This document shows positions 7,031-16,057 of a DNA stretch of 55,398 bases, in pieces (positions within the stretch are counted from its first letter, which is position 1; each line of letters starts with the position of its first letter). The notes under the pieces are model-generated. The model ran no database searches and had not been told where the DNA came from. It worked only from the letters and a program-made list of their open reading frames with translations. The position numbers and the translations under genes were made by a program. Source of the stretch: a virus; the IMG/VR virus record IMGVR_UViG_3300027741_000080, positions 1-55,398 of that record, one strand, 5' to 3'.

Positions 7031-9640
7031 ATGGCTTCAGCCCCATATACTAAGCCTGGCGTGTACGTTGAAGAAACACTTACGCCTAATTTGCCTGTTG
7101 CACCTGCAATATCTAACTCTGTTGCTGTACTTATTGGTGTAGCTGACCGTGGTCCTACAACCACATCTGGTGCTAACGTTGTAGGTGTTCCTACTCTTGT
7201 AAGTACTTGGTCTGACTTTGTTAACACGTTTAGTTTTGGTTCTAGTACTAATACTTTTAGTGGCGCTGGTTTAAGTATGTCCACAACAGGTACAGCTTCT
7301 TCAGGAGCAACTACTGTAACAGTTGCATCTACTGCAGGTATTACTGTGGGTATGGGAGTGTCTGCTACAAACATTGATCCTTCTACTATAGTAACAGCCA
7401 TTTCTGGTAGCGTAGTTACATTATCTTTAGCAACTACTGCAGCCTTTACAGCGGCTGCTATTAGTTTTAATAACAACCCACTTAAGTACGCTGTTAAATC
7501 TTTCTTTGATAATGGTGGCGCAGGGTTATACGTACAGCGTGAAATCAATACAGACGCTACAAAAGCAGGTATTAGTTTCCGAGATAGTAACGGTACAGCA
7601 ACAACTGTTAATACAAACAGTACGACCGCAGTAACTGCAACGGCTTCCGCCTCTGCTACATCACTTGCAGTTCTTAGTACCTCAGGAATAGTTGTTGGTC
7701 AAAATATAACAGCGGTTTCAGGTTTAGCTGCAACTACTACAGTTACCGCTATTTCATCAGTAGTAGCAACAACTATTTCTATTAATACAGCATCATCTGG
7801 AGTTTCTACTATTACAGGTATAACACCTACTGGAGTTGTTCCTGGTCAAATGATTACAGGTACAACTAGTATTACTGCAGGTACTTATGTAAAATCTACT
7901 ACTGCAAGTACCGTTGTTATTTCAGCTACTACAGCTAGTGCTATAAGTAATCAACCATTAGTATTTACTGCTAACAATCTTACAATATCTCCTGCTACAA
8001 CTGGAACTGTTGCTGATGCGGCAGTAGTAACTCTTGTAGGTAATACGTTTGATTTTACAACAAGTACAACTGCACTAAGTATTATTTCTACGGCTGCAAC
8101 ATTTCCAACAGCTACTGTTGGTAAATCAATTAGTTTTTCTGGCGTAACCGCTACAGGATATACTGGATTAAACTCGGGCCGTTATGTTATTAGTGCAGTA
8201 TCCGCTGATGCCAGTTCTATCAGCATTGTTTACAAGGGAACTGCAATACCTATTGCTGGTCAATCAACCGCTGTATCTGTCGTTAATGCTGCAGTAAGTA
8301 CAACCCCAACACTTACAGTTACTGCTAAAGACCCAGGATCATGGGGGCAAGATGTATGGGTTGGTATTTACCCTAATAACAATGCACTTTACTTTGATCT
8401 GCACGTATTCTACTCAGCAACTGCGACCTTATCTACACAGTTAGTTGATGCTAACCGAGTAGAGCGTTTTACTAAATTAAGTATGGATTCAACAGACCCA
8501 CGTTATTTTGTTAATAACATATCTTCTAAGTGGATTACTGTGGCAGATGCTAATTCAGCGGCTACTGATTACAACGACCTTCCAGCGTTTACGGGTGCAT
8601 GGGGAACAGCAATTACTTCAGCCACTTCAGCAAATGTTATAGCTACTACAGGAGCTTTTACTTGGAATTCATCAGGATTTAGCACCTCAACAATTCAAGC
8701 TGCTAAACTTGGCCTTGCTTCAACTACAAATGCAACATTAGCTGCTAGTAGCCAAACAGGGTCAGATGGAACAACAACAGCAACAGCGGCTACGTATACC
8801 TACCCACAACTGGATAATATTTCACAACCACTTATTATTAACCATGTTGCTAGAACAGATGCGACAAGCATTAATGCTTTAACATTATATGCTGCAACTC
8901 GTACTGATTCTTTTGTAGTAATTGACACATTAAACGATACTGTAAGTAACACTTTAAGTGCTATTAAGAGTTATAACACTAATCAAAACTATGGTGCTGC
9001 TTATTACCCTAATATTGTTATTAATGATCCCGCTTCAACTACAGGCGCTCCTAAAACAATTGCACCAGGTGGAGCAGTTGCTGCTCTGTACACTGTTACA
9101 GATACTTCAAGAGGCGTATTTAAGGCACCTGCAGGTTCAGCTACCCGAATTAACTCAGCCGTATCTGTATATTCTTTAAGTTCTGATGAATTTAACACAA
9201 TTGGTGGAACTACCCCTAATCTAAACATTATTCGTTTTGTCCCAGGAGCGGGTATTTGCATCATGGGTGCTCGTACATTAAAGAGTGCCAACACTGATAT
9301 ATATGTACCAGTACGTAGATCGCTTAATTATTTATCATCAAACCTAAAAAACATTACACAGTTTGCAGTGTTTGAGCCTAATGATGCAAATCTATGGGCA
9401 AAAGTTAATGGTATTGTTTCAGGATTCCTTGATGGGTTCTGGCGCAACGGTGGTTTGAGTGGAGCATCTTCTGCTCAAGCTTACTACGTTAAGTGTGATG
9501 GTTCAATTAATACTCCAGCAGCGGTAGCCGCTGGTGAACTACGCATTGAAGTTGGTGTTGCTTTACAGCGACCAGCCGAATTTGTAATTATTAAAATTGG
9601 TCAAATTGATGGTGGCGCTACTGTCACCACTTCGATTTAA
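7031..9640 (+). CDS. Contractile tail sheath protein with extra inserted modules
   Basis: This 869-residue protein forms the contractile outer tail. The N-terminus KPGVYVEETLTP and IGVADRGPTT are diagnostic of sheath proteins, as is the C-terminal region (NITQFAVFEPNDANLWAKVN and the end RPAEFVIIKIGQIDGG). Between the N-terminal strands and the sheath core (DPGSWGQDVWVGIYP near residue 435) about 350 residues are Thr/Ser/Val-rich inserts. One is a clear module at residues 84-147 (TVASTAGITVGMGV...TAISGSVVTLSL), a longer related stretch lies at 210-313, and a third, differently patterned stretch follows. This makes it longer than ordinary sheaths of roughly 450-650 residues. The inserts should project from the sheath surface. 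An AGGAGA ribosome site precedes the ATG. Confidence 0.95.
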   Translation: MASAPYTKPGVYVEETLTPNLPVAPAISNSVAVLIGVADRGPTTTSGANVVGVPTLVSTWSDFVNTFSFGSSTNTFSGAGLSMSTTGTASSGATTVTVASTAGITVGMGVSATNIDPSTIVTAISGSVVTLSLATTAAFTAAAISFNNNPLKYAVKSFFDNGGAGLYVQREINTDATKAGISFRDSNGTATTVNTNSTTAVTATASASATSLAVLSTSGIVVGQNITAVSGLAATTTVTAISSVVATTISINTASSGVSTITGITPTGVVPGQMITGTTSITAGTYVKSTTASTVVISATTASAISNQPLVFTANNLTISPATTGTVADAAVVTLVGNTFDFTTSTTALSIISTAATFPTATVGKSISFSGVTATGYTGLNSGRYVISAVSADASSISIVYKGTAIPIAGQSTAVSVVNAAVSTTPTLTVTAKDPGSWGQDVWVGIYPNNNALYFDLHVFYSATATLSTQLVDANRVERFTKLSMDSTDPRYFVNNISSKWITVADANSAATDYNDLPAFTGAWGTAITSATSANVIATTGAFTWNSSGFSTSTIQAAKLGLASTTNATLAASSQTGSDGTTTATAATYTYPQLDNISQPLIINHVARTDATSINALTLYAATRTDSFVVIDTLNDTVSNTLSAIKSYNTNQNYGAAYYPNIVINDPASTTGAPKTIAPGGAVAALYTVTDTSRGVFKAPAGSATRINSAVSVYSLSSDEFNTIGGTTPNLNIIRFVPGAGICIMGARTLKSANTDIYVPVRRSLNYLSSNLKNITQFAVFEPNDANLWAKVNGIVSGFLDGFWRNGGLSGASSAQAYYVKCDGSINTPAAVAAGELRIEVGVALQRPAEFVIIKIGQIDGGATVTTSI

Positions 9641-9653
9641 GGAGAATTGACAC

Positions 9654-10286
9654 ATGTCTGAAAAACCAACTACTATCAGCGTAATTGATGATAGAGCCAC
9701 AATCAATACCGACCCATTACGTCGGTTTAGGTTCCGTGCGGTATTTAAACCCGCAGTAGGTACCGCTACATTTGATTCACGTATTACCTCTTTTAGTGGT
9801 GGTTTCAATACCATTAATGGCTTAGGTATCTCAGTCAATGCTGTGACTTACCGCGAAGGTGGCTACAACACTACTGACCACAAGATTCCAGGTCAAGCAT
9901 CATTTTCAGATATCACGCTTTCTCGTGGTGCTTTGTATGGTAATGATGGCGCTATTACTTGGATGCGTGGATTATTTGCCGCTGCTGCTGGTGACGGTAT
10001 TGCGTTGTCACAAGCAAGCGGTGGAGGATTCCGTTGCAATGTGGCTATTTATTTAATGGATCATCCAAATGCAGCTGGTGTAACTAACGTTCCTCGTATG
10101 GGTTTTTATATCCATAATGCTTGGATTAACAACATTACGTACTCAGGTCTTGATGCTGGCTCTAACGATTTATTATTTGAAACAATGACGCTTTCACACG
10201 AAGGTCTTTCAGTAGCAATGTTAAACGTAGCCGCAGATGGAACTATTACAGCAGCAACGGGAAGCAAACAACCTGCAGGATTCTAA
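9654..10286 (+). CDS. Tail tube protein
   Basis: This 210-residue protein, directly downstream of the sheath, has the gp19-type tube pattern: RFRFRAVFKP near residues 23-32, then FSGGFNTINGLGISV, a Gly-rich turn, ASFSDITLSRGALYG and a C-terminal strand. It polymerises into the inner tube through which DNA passes. Size and the sheath-tube order are normal for contractile tails. GGAGAA lies 7-12 bases before the ATG. Confidence 0.9.
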   Translation: MSEKPTTISVIDDRATINTDPLRRFRFRAVFKPAVGTATFDSRITSFSGGFNTINGLGISVNAVTYREGGYNTTDHKIPGQASFSDITLSRGALYGNDGAITWMRGLFAAAAGDGIALSQASGGGFRCNVAIYLMDHPNAAGVTNVPRMGFYIHNAWINNITYSGLDAGSNDLLFETMTLSHEGLSVAMLNVAADGTITAATGSKQPAGF

Positions 10287-10325
10287 TTTGTAGTATACTA
10301 ATATGGATAATAATAAGGAGAATCA

Positions 10326-11126
10326 ATGAGTTTTAGTGACATTTCTGAAATTAATAATTTAGCTAAAGAGTTTGAACAAGCGTTTTCAATTGAAGACAAA
10401 GTAAAAATTACAACAGAAGCACCTATATCTAATGTAGTTGAATTACCTGGTGGATTTGTTCTTTCTAACGGAACTCTGGCTACCACAGCAGAAGTTCGTG
10501 AATTAAATGGTCTTGATGAAGAAGAACTTGCTAAAGCCACAACAGCTAATCGTATGTTACACACAGCGTTTTCTAAAGGTTTAGTATCTATTGGTGGTAG
10601 TGAAGCGTATAAAGAAAATTTAAATACTTTATTATCTGGTGATAAAGAAGCAATTCTTCTTGGTATTAGAAATGTTACATTTGGGTCAAAAATTCCCTAT
10701 ACGTATACTTGCTCGTCTTGTTTAGAAGAACAAGATACTGAAATTGATTTACTAAAAGATGTAGAAATTACTAAACTTAATGATCCTGTTAGTGACAGAA
10801 TCTTTACAGTAAAACTAAAAAATGGTGAAGCTGTAGTAACACTGCCAAATGGTGTTACTAATAAAAAACTAATGGATGCGGAAGATAAATCTACTGCTGA
10901 ATTGGTAACTATTATTTTGTCAGGATGCTTAGTTAGCATCAATGGAACACCTTCTTTAGGGGTACAAACTGCCCTTAATCTTGGTATTTTAGATAGAGAG
11001 ACTATCATCTCTGAAATCTATAGGCGCACCCCAGGCCCACGCCTTGGGGAGGTGACTAAGGCTTGCAAGGCATGTGGTAATGAAACTCCATTACCACTAA
11101 GTCTGGCTAGCTTATTTCGTATATAA
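10326..11126 (+). CDS. gp26-like baseplate hub/tail assembly chaperone with zinc-type Cys pairs
   Basis: This 266-residue protein lies between the tube and tape-measure genes, where tail assembly chaperones are encoded. Its layout (helical N-terminus, then YTYTCSSC at residues 126-132, and a C-terminal KACKACGNETPLPLSL at 246-260) matches T4 gp26-like baseplate proteins, in which two CxxC pairs flank the central domain. It would act during assembly and probably be absent from the finished tail. AAGGAG precedes the start. The last codons overlap a +1-frame ORF that may extend the protein (see the next feature). Confidence 0.75.
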   Translation: MSFSDISEINNLAKEFEQAFSIEDKVKITTEAPISNVVELPGGFVLSNGTLATTAEVRELNGLDEEELAKATTANRMLHTAFSKGLVSIGGSEAYKENLNTLLSGDKEAILLGIRNVTFGSKIPYTYTCSSCLEEQDTEIDLLKDVEITKLNDPVSDRIFTVKLKNGEAVVTLPNGVTNKKLMDAEDKSTAELVTIILSGCLVSINGTPSLGVQTALNLGILDRETIISEIYRRTPGPRLGEVTKACKACGNETPLPLSLASLFRI

Positions 11127-11148
11127 ATACGAAAACTACGTTGATTTA

Positions 11149-11259
11149 ATGGACTCCTACGAAGCACTATTCCGAGCATTTCCTGGTTGGAGCCTTTCTG
11201 ATGTGCGCTCCCTTTCCTACAGGGAAAGACTTAACTGGCTACTACGAGCTACTAGATAG
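11149..11259 (+). CDS. Short tail chaperone ORF, possible +1 frameshift extension of the preceding gene
   Basis: A 36-residue ORF (MDSYEALFRAFPGWSLSDVR, then SLSYRERLNWLLRATR) lies between the chaperone and tape-measure genes. Its 'FP..SL.DV..LS.RER..WL' pattern resembles the short proteins that follow gp26-like genes in contractile tails and tailocins. No good ribosome site precedes this ATG. The same frame is open back to 11101 and overlaps the end of the upstream gene, where TTT-C at 11115-11118 could let the ribosome slip forward one base. So the real product may be a C-terminal extension instead of a free peptide. Confidence 0.6.
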   Translation: MDSYEALFRAFPGWSLSDVRSLSYRERLNWLLRATR

Positions 11260-11267
11260 GTGTTGAA

Positions 11268-12773
11268 ATGGCTAATAACCAGAACTTTGGCGATATGATT
11301 TCATCGCTTACTGGTGTTGTAAACAAACTTAACAGTGCCATTAATAATATGTCCAGTGGTTTGAAGAACCTGGGTAATCAGTCTCAAACAATGTCTAATA
11401 CATTTGGTGGAGCTCCATCTATGGGAGGCTATCAAAGTTCAGCCCCTACTCCTCCTAGGTTTTCTAGTTATTATGAACGTACTCAGTTTGGAAAAATTTT
11501 AGGTAGTACTTTTGGGCTTGCTGCTGGTCTTGCTAGCGCAACAGCAATGGCTCTTCCTACTACTCAAGAAGCTGTAGATGTTCAAGCTCTTGCTGAACGT
11601 ATGCGTTTTTATGGTGGTGGTACTGGGTTTAGCGCTTCAGGTAAAATGGGCGGTGCTTACCAAACCCCTAAAGACGCTATGCGAGCACAACTTCAAGCTT
11701 CAGTTATGGGTACAGCTACTAGCCCAGAAGATGCTGCACTTGCTACAAATGCGGCCGCTCAACGTGGGTTACTTCCAGGTTTACAAAACTTTGGTGCTGG
11801 TAAAGGTTACTCGGGAATTATGGGCGGTGCCGCCTTAGCGTCTAACCTTTCCCCTGGTCTTGGGTTAGCTGGAGGCGTAGGTGTTATGGCCTCATTAAAT
11901 AGCCCACAATTAATTAACATGTCTCGTATGTTTGGTATTCAAATCCGTAATGCCAAAGGCACAGGAATGATGGACTTACCAAATATTATTAATCAGTTGT
12001 ACGATATTTTATCTAAAGCTGCTCCAGTTACTAAAGAAAATATTGCTATTTCAGCAATGCCTGGTAACTCTCTTGATAGCATTTTAAATCAATACTTTGG
12101 AATGGACCCTAACGTTCGTAGTGTTGTTATTGCAGGTTTAATTCAAAGAGCTTCTGGTGATAAAGGTTTTGGAAAAGCCGCTCTTATGGGAACAGGTGGC
12201 CTTACTGCTGGTATTGCATCTACAGGTAATAGAGCAGCATCTGAATTAAATTTACTACAACAATTTTCAGGTAGTACTGTGCGTAGCCTAATTGGCGCAA
12301 ATAATGTATTACAAAGTTTATATGGCGGTCTTGTTAATGCTGGTGGAGATAATAGTAAAGGCAACAGCGTTATTTCTGGTGTTCAAAAATTTAGTACTAA
12401 TTTAGAAACACTTGCTGGAGCACGAGGTGGCGCAGGACAAATACTTATTGATTCTATAATTGGTGCAGGTACTACTGGATTATCTGGTTTTGGTCCAATA
12501 GGTAAAATGATTGGTGCTACTGGCTTAGGTGCTGGAGCTTATTTTGGTTATAAGGAATTACAAAAATTAGGATTAAATAGCACAACTCCAAATAGTCCAT
12601 TTGCAAAAGGTTCAGGTATGAATGGTGAAACTTTTAGTCCAACACAGGTTGGAGTAACTCCATCTACTGCTGGTCCTATTTATACAGGTGCTATTACTAT
12701 TAATGTTTCTGGTGGAACTGACCAATACAATACCGCGTCTGCAATTACTGACGCTTTAACAAGGGCAATGTAA
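11268..12773 (+). CDS. Tape-measure protein candidate (short)
   Basis: This 501-residue protein is rich in Gly, Ala, Ser and Met. The start FGDMISSLTGVVNKLNSAIN is followed by a low-complexity segment, then alternating helical and glycine-rich hydrophobic stretches (GKILGSTFGLAAGLASATAM near residues 75-94). Position after the chaperone and before baseplate genes is the usual place of the tape measure. If so, the tail should be short, roughly 75 nm at about 1.5 angstrom per residue. No peptidase or transglycosylase motif is evident. It overlaps the next start by one base. Confidence 0.65.
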   Translation: MANNQNFGDMISSLTGVVNKLNSAINNMSSGLKNLGNQSQTMSNTFGGAPSMGGYQSSAPTPPRFSSYYERTQFGKILGSTFGLAAGLASATAMALPTTQEAVDVQALAERMRFYGGGTGFSASGKMGGAYQTPKDAMRAQLQASVMGTATSPEDAALATNAAAQRGLLPGLQNFGAGKGYSGIMGGAALASNLSPGLGLAGGVGVMASLNSPQLINMSRMFGIQIRNAKGTGMMDLPNIINQLYDILSKAAPVTKENIAISAMPGNSLDSILNQYFGMDPNVRSVVIAGLIQRASGDKGFGKAALMGTGGLTAGIASTGNRAASELNLLQQFSGSTVRSLIGANNVLQSLYGGLVNAGGDNSKGNSVISGVQKFSTNLETLAGARGGAGQILIDSIIGAGTTGLSGFGPIGKMIGATGLGAGAYFGYKELQKLGLNSTTPNSPFAKGSGMNGETFSPTQVGVTPSTAGPIYTGAITINVSGGTDQYNTASAITDALTRAM

Positions 12774-13759
12774 TGGTTTTACCACCACAAGAAACATATA
12801 CTTTTAGTAACCCAGGTGTTGCAGGTGGCGCTGGAGTAGAGAGCAAAGTTAATGCTGCTCTTAAAACCCCATGGGTTGATGACATTGATAGAATAAAAAA
12901 AGAAGTTAGTCCAACAGGCCTTAATGGTTACAAATGGAATTTACCTCCACATAAATGGAGCCTTCCTGTAGAACCATCTTTAGATGATATGGTAGTTGAC
13001 CCTGCAACTAGAGCAATTGGTGCTACTCATAAGTATCGCCGTGGTCGTATATATTGGTATGCTCGTGTAGATAATGAATATGTAAATAGTAATAAATACA
13101 ATGCTGATATTAAAAATGATCCTCGTTACGGGTTTCAATTTATGTGGAATCCAACCGAGTTTAGTACCTCAGTAGCCACTAATATGAGTGTTACGCCAAG
13201 TTTTGCTGACAAGTTTGCCTCTGTTGTAGGAGCATTTCCCAGTGGACAAGCCCTCAGTATTTCATTTGTTTTAGATCGTACTAATGATTTTGCTTGTCTT
13301 AATTCATTGGGTATTAGTGATGATCAGCTTACTTACTTAGACAAATTAGTTAATACTAAACTTGGTAACGATAGTACAGTGTTAGGTAAATCAGTAGCGG
13401 CTTTATTGCCTGAATTAGGATATTACCCTGGACTTTCTTTTGATTACGGATTTGCAGAGACACTTGGGGAAAAAGTTATTGATTTACTTCGTTATGGAAC
13501 TACTTCTGATCTTGAATATATTTATAAAGCTATCAATGGTCCAGGTTGGACTAACGTAGCTACAGGTCGCAATACATCTGAAATTGGTTTTCTTCGCCCT
13601 ACGCTTCTTCGCATTGACCTTGGCCCATTAAGTTATTTAGGATACGTCAGTTCTATGAACGTGGCTCATAATAAATTTACTAAGGGAATGATTCCTATGG
13701 CTACTACGGTAGATTTACAATTTAATTTAATGGCTACTGCAGGTTTGGTGACAAAATAA
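12773..13759 (+). CDS. Tube initiator / baseplate tube-like protein (gp48/54 or CIS tube-like)
   Basis: This 328-residue protein contains FQFMWNPTEFSTSVATNMSV (about residues 121-140), followed by GQALSISFVLDRTNDF. The 'F..NP.E' element and the strand 'LS..F..D' are characteristic of the tube-initiating proteins of contractile injection systems and T4-like baseplates. The C-terminus (LSYLGYVSSMNVAHNKFTKG, then ATTVDLQFNLM) also fits. It would join the hub to the tube. The LysM-like gene follows at once, as in comparable clusters. Confidence 0.7.
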   Translation: MVLPPQETYTFSNPGVAGGAGVESKVNAALKTPWVDDIDRIKKEVSPTGLNGYKWNLPPHKWSLPVEPSLDDMVVDPATRAIGATHKYRRGRIYWYARVDNEYVNSNKYNADIKNDPRYGFQFMWNPTEFSTSVATNMSVTPSFADKFASVVGAFPSGQALSISFVLDRTNDFACLNSLGISDDQLTYLDKLVNTKLGNDSTVLGKSVAALLPELGYYPGLSFDYGFAETLGEKVIDLLRYGTTSDLEYIYKAINGPGWTNVATGRNTSEIGFLRPTLLRIDLGPLSYLGYVSSMNVAHNKFTKGMIPMATTVDLQFNLMATAGLVTK

Positions 13760-14040
13760 TGGCTATTCGAGCAGGCTCTAGGTATGAAAAATCTATTGTA
13801 GATTATTTTAAAAAAACTGAAAATGGAATTACATATCCAATTGTTTTTTATTCTGCAGATAGTTTAACATCAATTAAATTTATTTTACATACTTTTACTA
13901 AAGGTGAAACATTAACTGGATTGTCATGGAGATATTTTAATCGACCAGATGTTTGGTGGATCATTGCTGAATACAATCCTGAAATTACTGATTTTGTAAA
14001 TATTGCTGGCGGAACGGTTTTGCGTATACCTCATGTTTAA
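13759..14040 (+). CDS. LysM/gp53-like baseplate protein
   Basis: This 93-residue protein has the small-baseplate LysM pattern: FTKGETLTGLSWRYFNRPDV (about residues 50-69), then WWIIAEYNPEITD and a final strand GGTVLRIPHV. Such proteins (T4 gp53-like) clamp wedges to the hub; here LysM would act in protein packing instead of peptidoglycan binding. Its stop overlaps the next gene's start region by 8 bases. Confidence 0.75.
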   Translation: MAIRAGSRYEKSIVDYFKKTENGITYPIVFYSADSLTSIKFILHTFTKGETLTGLSWRYFNRPDVWWIIAEYNPEITDFVNIAGGTVLRIPHV

Positions 14041-15352
14041 TTATGTAGCTATTGAGTTTCCGTTGTCGCAAAATCCGCCACAACGTATTTCTTCGTTTAC
14101 TCTAAAACAAGAACGCTATGCTCATGAAATTGCTACAGCCAGGTTTAGAGATTGGGGCGTACGTTATACAAGTATAAAGCCTGGTGACCCTGTACGTTGT
14201 GTGCTTAGAGGTAAAGATTCTAGCCGTGAATTTGTAGGTTATGTACATGATATTAAACCTAATATTTCTCCTAGTGCCAATTTTACTGAAGTAACAATTA
14301 TTGGAGCTTCGTACAGATTAAAGCAAGCTAGACAACGTGTGTTTGAAAACATAACTTCTTCGGATGTTATACGTTCTATTGCTAATGATTATAATTTTAG
14401 TAGCGCTCACGTTGTAGATCACCCAAGAGTGTTTGAACAAATAACGCAAGCTGGACACACTGAACTACAACTTATGAGCCGTCTTGCTAAACAATGTGGA
14501 TACTCACTTAGAATTGAAAATACATCAATTTACTATGCTCCATTTACATATAATTATTCTCAAAAACGTAACAACGCTAAAACATTTGTTATGAGTGAAG
14601 CTAACGATCCAGGTGGTTCTACGTTATATTCATTTCAATTAACTCTTGGAGATAGTGTTGCGTATCGAGATTCATATAAGTCTGCTGTTCAAGTAGGTGG
14701 CGTTAACCCACAAAATAATGAAGTTAATCTTGTAACTAATCCTCGCCAGCAAACTATTAATCAAACTAGTGCTACTGAATTTTTTGATAGTTTTGCTACT
14801 AATGTTGTTGCTCCTAGTTATGAAGCTGCTGCGTACGAAGCAAAAGCTGCGGATGAACGCAACAGATTTCCTTACCGTGCTCGTATACAAGTTATTGGAA
14901 CTCCAGAGCTTAAGCCAGATGATCCTATTTATTTAGATGGTCTTGGACCTAATTACACTGGTTATTGGGTTGTTATGTATACAGAGCATAGTGTTGTTGA
15001 ACAATCTCCAAACATTTTAAAATATACAACAATTGTTGATGTAGGTGCTGACTCTATTGGACAAGCTCAAGTATGGGAAGGTCAAGTAGTTACTGCTCCA
15101 ACCAATATAAGTATAAGAGCACTAGTTCCAGATACTAAAAATGTCCCAGTTCAAAACGCATCATTATTAGTTGAAGGTACTGGTTATTATAATAACTCTG
15201 GATTTACTGAAGTTACTAATAGAACTACAGAATCAAATGTTAAACCTTACACTTGGCAAGCAATAAGCCCTTCATATTTAAATAATTTATCTGATATTAA
15301 AAATCGCACTAATTCTGTAATTAATAGGTTAAGGAACAAAAATGTACTCTGA
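14033..15352 (+). CDS. Baseplate hub protein (gpD / gp27-like)
   Basis: This protein is 439 residues when started at the ATG overlapping the preceding stop; an in-frame TTG at 14003 would add ten unlikely residues. It has the late-control-D pattern: SRDF-like opening replaced by SFTLKQERYAHEIATARFRD, then PGDPVRCVLRG, EFVGYVHDIKP, and the helical insert SSDVIRSIANDYNF followed by ELQLMSRLAKQCGYSLRIEN. It forms the trimeric hub ring carrying the spike. The C-terminal 80 residues are polar and extended. The next gene supplies the OB-fold part of the spike. Confidence 0.85.
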   Translation: MFNYVAIEFPLSQNPPQRISSFTLKQERYAHEIATARFRDWGVRYTSIKPGDPVRCVLRGKDSSREFVGYVHDIKPNISPSANFTEVTIIGASYRLKQARQRVFENITSSDVIRSIANDYNFSSAHVVDHPRVFEQITQAGHTELQLMSRLAKQCGYSLRIENTSIYYAPFTYNYSQKRNNAKTFVMSEANDPGGSTLYSFQLTLGDSVAYRDSYKSAVQVGGVNPQNNEVNLVTNPRQQTINQTSATEFFDSFATNVVAPSYEAAAYEAKAADERNRFPYRARIQVIGTPELKPDDPIYLDGLGPNYTGYWVVMYTEHSVVEQSPNILKYTTIVDVGADSIGQAQVWEGQVVTAPTNISIRALVPDTKNVPVQNASLLVEGTGYYNNSGFTEVTNRTTESNVKPYTWQAISPSYLNNLSDIKNRTNSVINRLRNKNVL

Positions 15353-15611
15353 CCTTATTACTGGTGACTTATCAGATAAAAGATTTTTTGGTATTTATCG
15401 GGGGTTAGTTATAGATATTAATGACCCTAATAATCAAAATAGAATTAAACTGCAAGTACCTCAAATTTTAGGTAAGGCTGTTACAGGTTGGGCTTGGGGA
15501 GTAAGTCCAGCCGTAACAGCTACGTTATTTGTGCCAGACCCAGGTACAGGTGTTTGGGTAATGTTTGAAGGCGGAGACCCCAATTTCCCACTATGGCTAG
15601 GAGCGTTCTAA
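15342..15611 (+). CDS. Gp5-like OB-fold spike base protein
   Basis: This 89-residue protein has FFGIYRGLVIDINDPNNQNR, KLQVPQILG and PGTGVWVMFEGGDPNFPLWL, the classic gp5/VgrG OB-fold signature ('G.V..N.DP...GR..V.VP', 'P..G..VWV.FE.GDP..P.WLG'). It lacks any lysozyme or needle domain, so the membrane-piercing part must come from another protein. It overlaps both neighbours: 11 bases with the hub gene and one with gp25. Confidence 0.85.
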   Translation: MYSDLITGDLSDKRFFGIYRGLVIDINDPNNQNRIKLQVPQILGKAVTGWAWGVSPAVTATLFVPDPGTGVWVMFEGGDPNFPLWLGAF

Positions 15612-16057
15612 TGGCTATTATTTTTAATTCTGTTTCTTCAAATAGCGTTATACCTGTAGAAACATATTCAATAGCTCTTCCATTTAATATATCTAGTAAT
15701 AATAAAATAACTACTGTACTTGACTCTTCTCCTAAAGCGTGGAGAGATAGGGTACTAAGTTTGTTATCTACTGGAATTAATGAACGTGTTTGGTATTATA
15801 ATTATGGTGCTAATTTAGATGGACTTTTATACGAAAGCGCAGCCAATGCTGTTGAAATAGGTCGTCAAGCTATTAAAGAAATGTTTATTTCTTGGCTTCC
15901 ATCTCTTACTCTTCGTCAAGTGGTTCCTGGCTACGATAGTGATACTGGAACGCTTGAACTTAGTATTATATATAAACTTCCCAGCGGGGACACAGATTCT
16001 GTTACAATATCTACAGCCTCTCTTACGGCTGCAGGCGAAACTATTAAGGGCGTATAA
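15611..16057 (+). CDS. gp25-like baseplate wedge protein
   Basis: This 148-residue protein starts at the ATG overlapping the previous stop; an in-frame upstream start at 15593 would put it further inside the spike gene. The middle (WRDRVLSLLSTGINERVWYY) and the region EIGRQAIKEMFISWLPSL followed by a final strand pair fit gp25/lysozyme-like wedge proteins, which nucleate sheath assembly. It sits between the OB-fold spike gene and gp6/J, the normal order. Confidence 0.75.
   Translation: MAIIFNSVSSNSVIPVETYSIALPFNISSNNKITTVLDSSPKAWRDRVLSLLSTGINERVWYYNYGANLDGLLYESAANAVEIGRQAIKEMFISWLPSLTLRQVVPGYDSDTGTLELSIIYKLPSGDTDSVTISTASLTAAGETIKGV

Noticed and set aside
7018-7548. 176-residue open frame on the minus strand within the sheath gene
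   Set aside because: It is a shadow of the Thr/Val-rich sheath reading frame: low complexity, no ribosome site and a strong sheath gene on the other strand.
10303-10329. Eight-codon upstream ORF (MDNNKENQ) ending on the start of the gp26-like gene
   Set aside because: It is formed by the ribosome-site region (AAGGAG) and is too short to support on its own.
14003-14032. Longer N-terminus for the hub protein from a TTG
   Set aside because: The ATG at 14033 overlaps the previous stop and gives the family-typical start.
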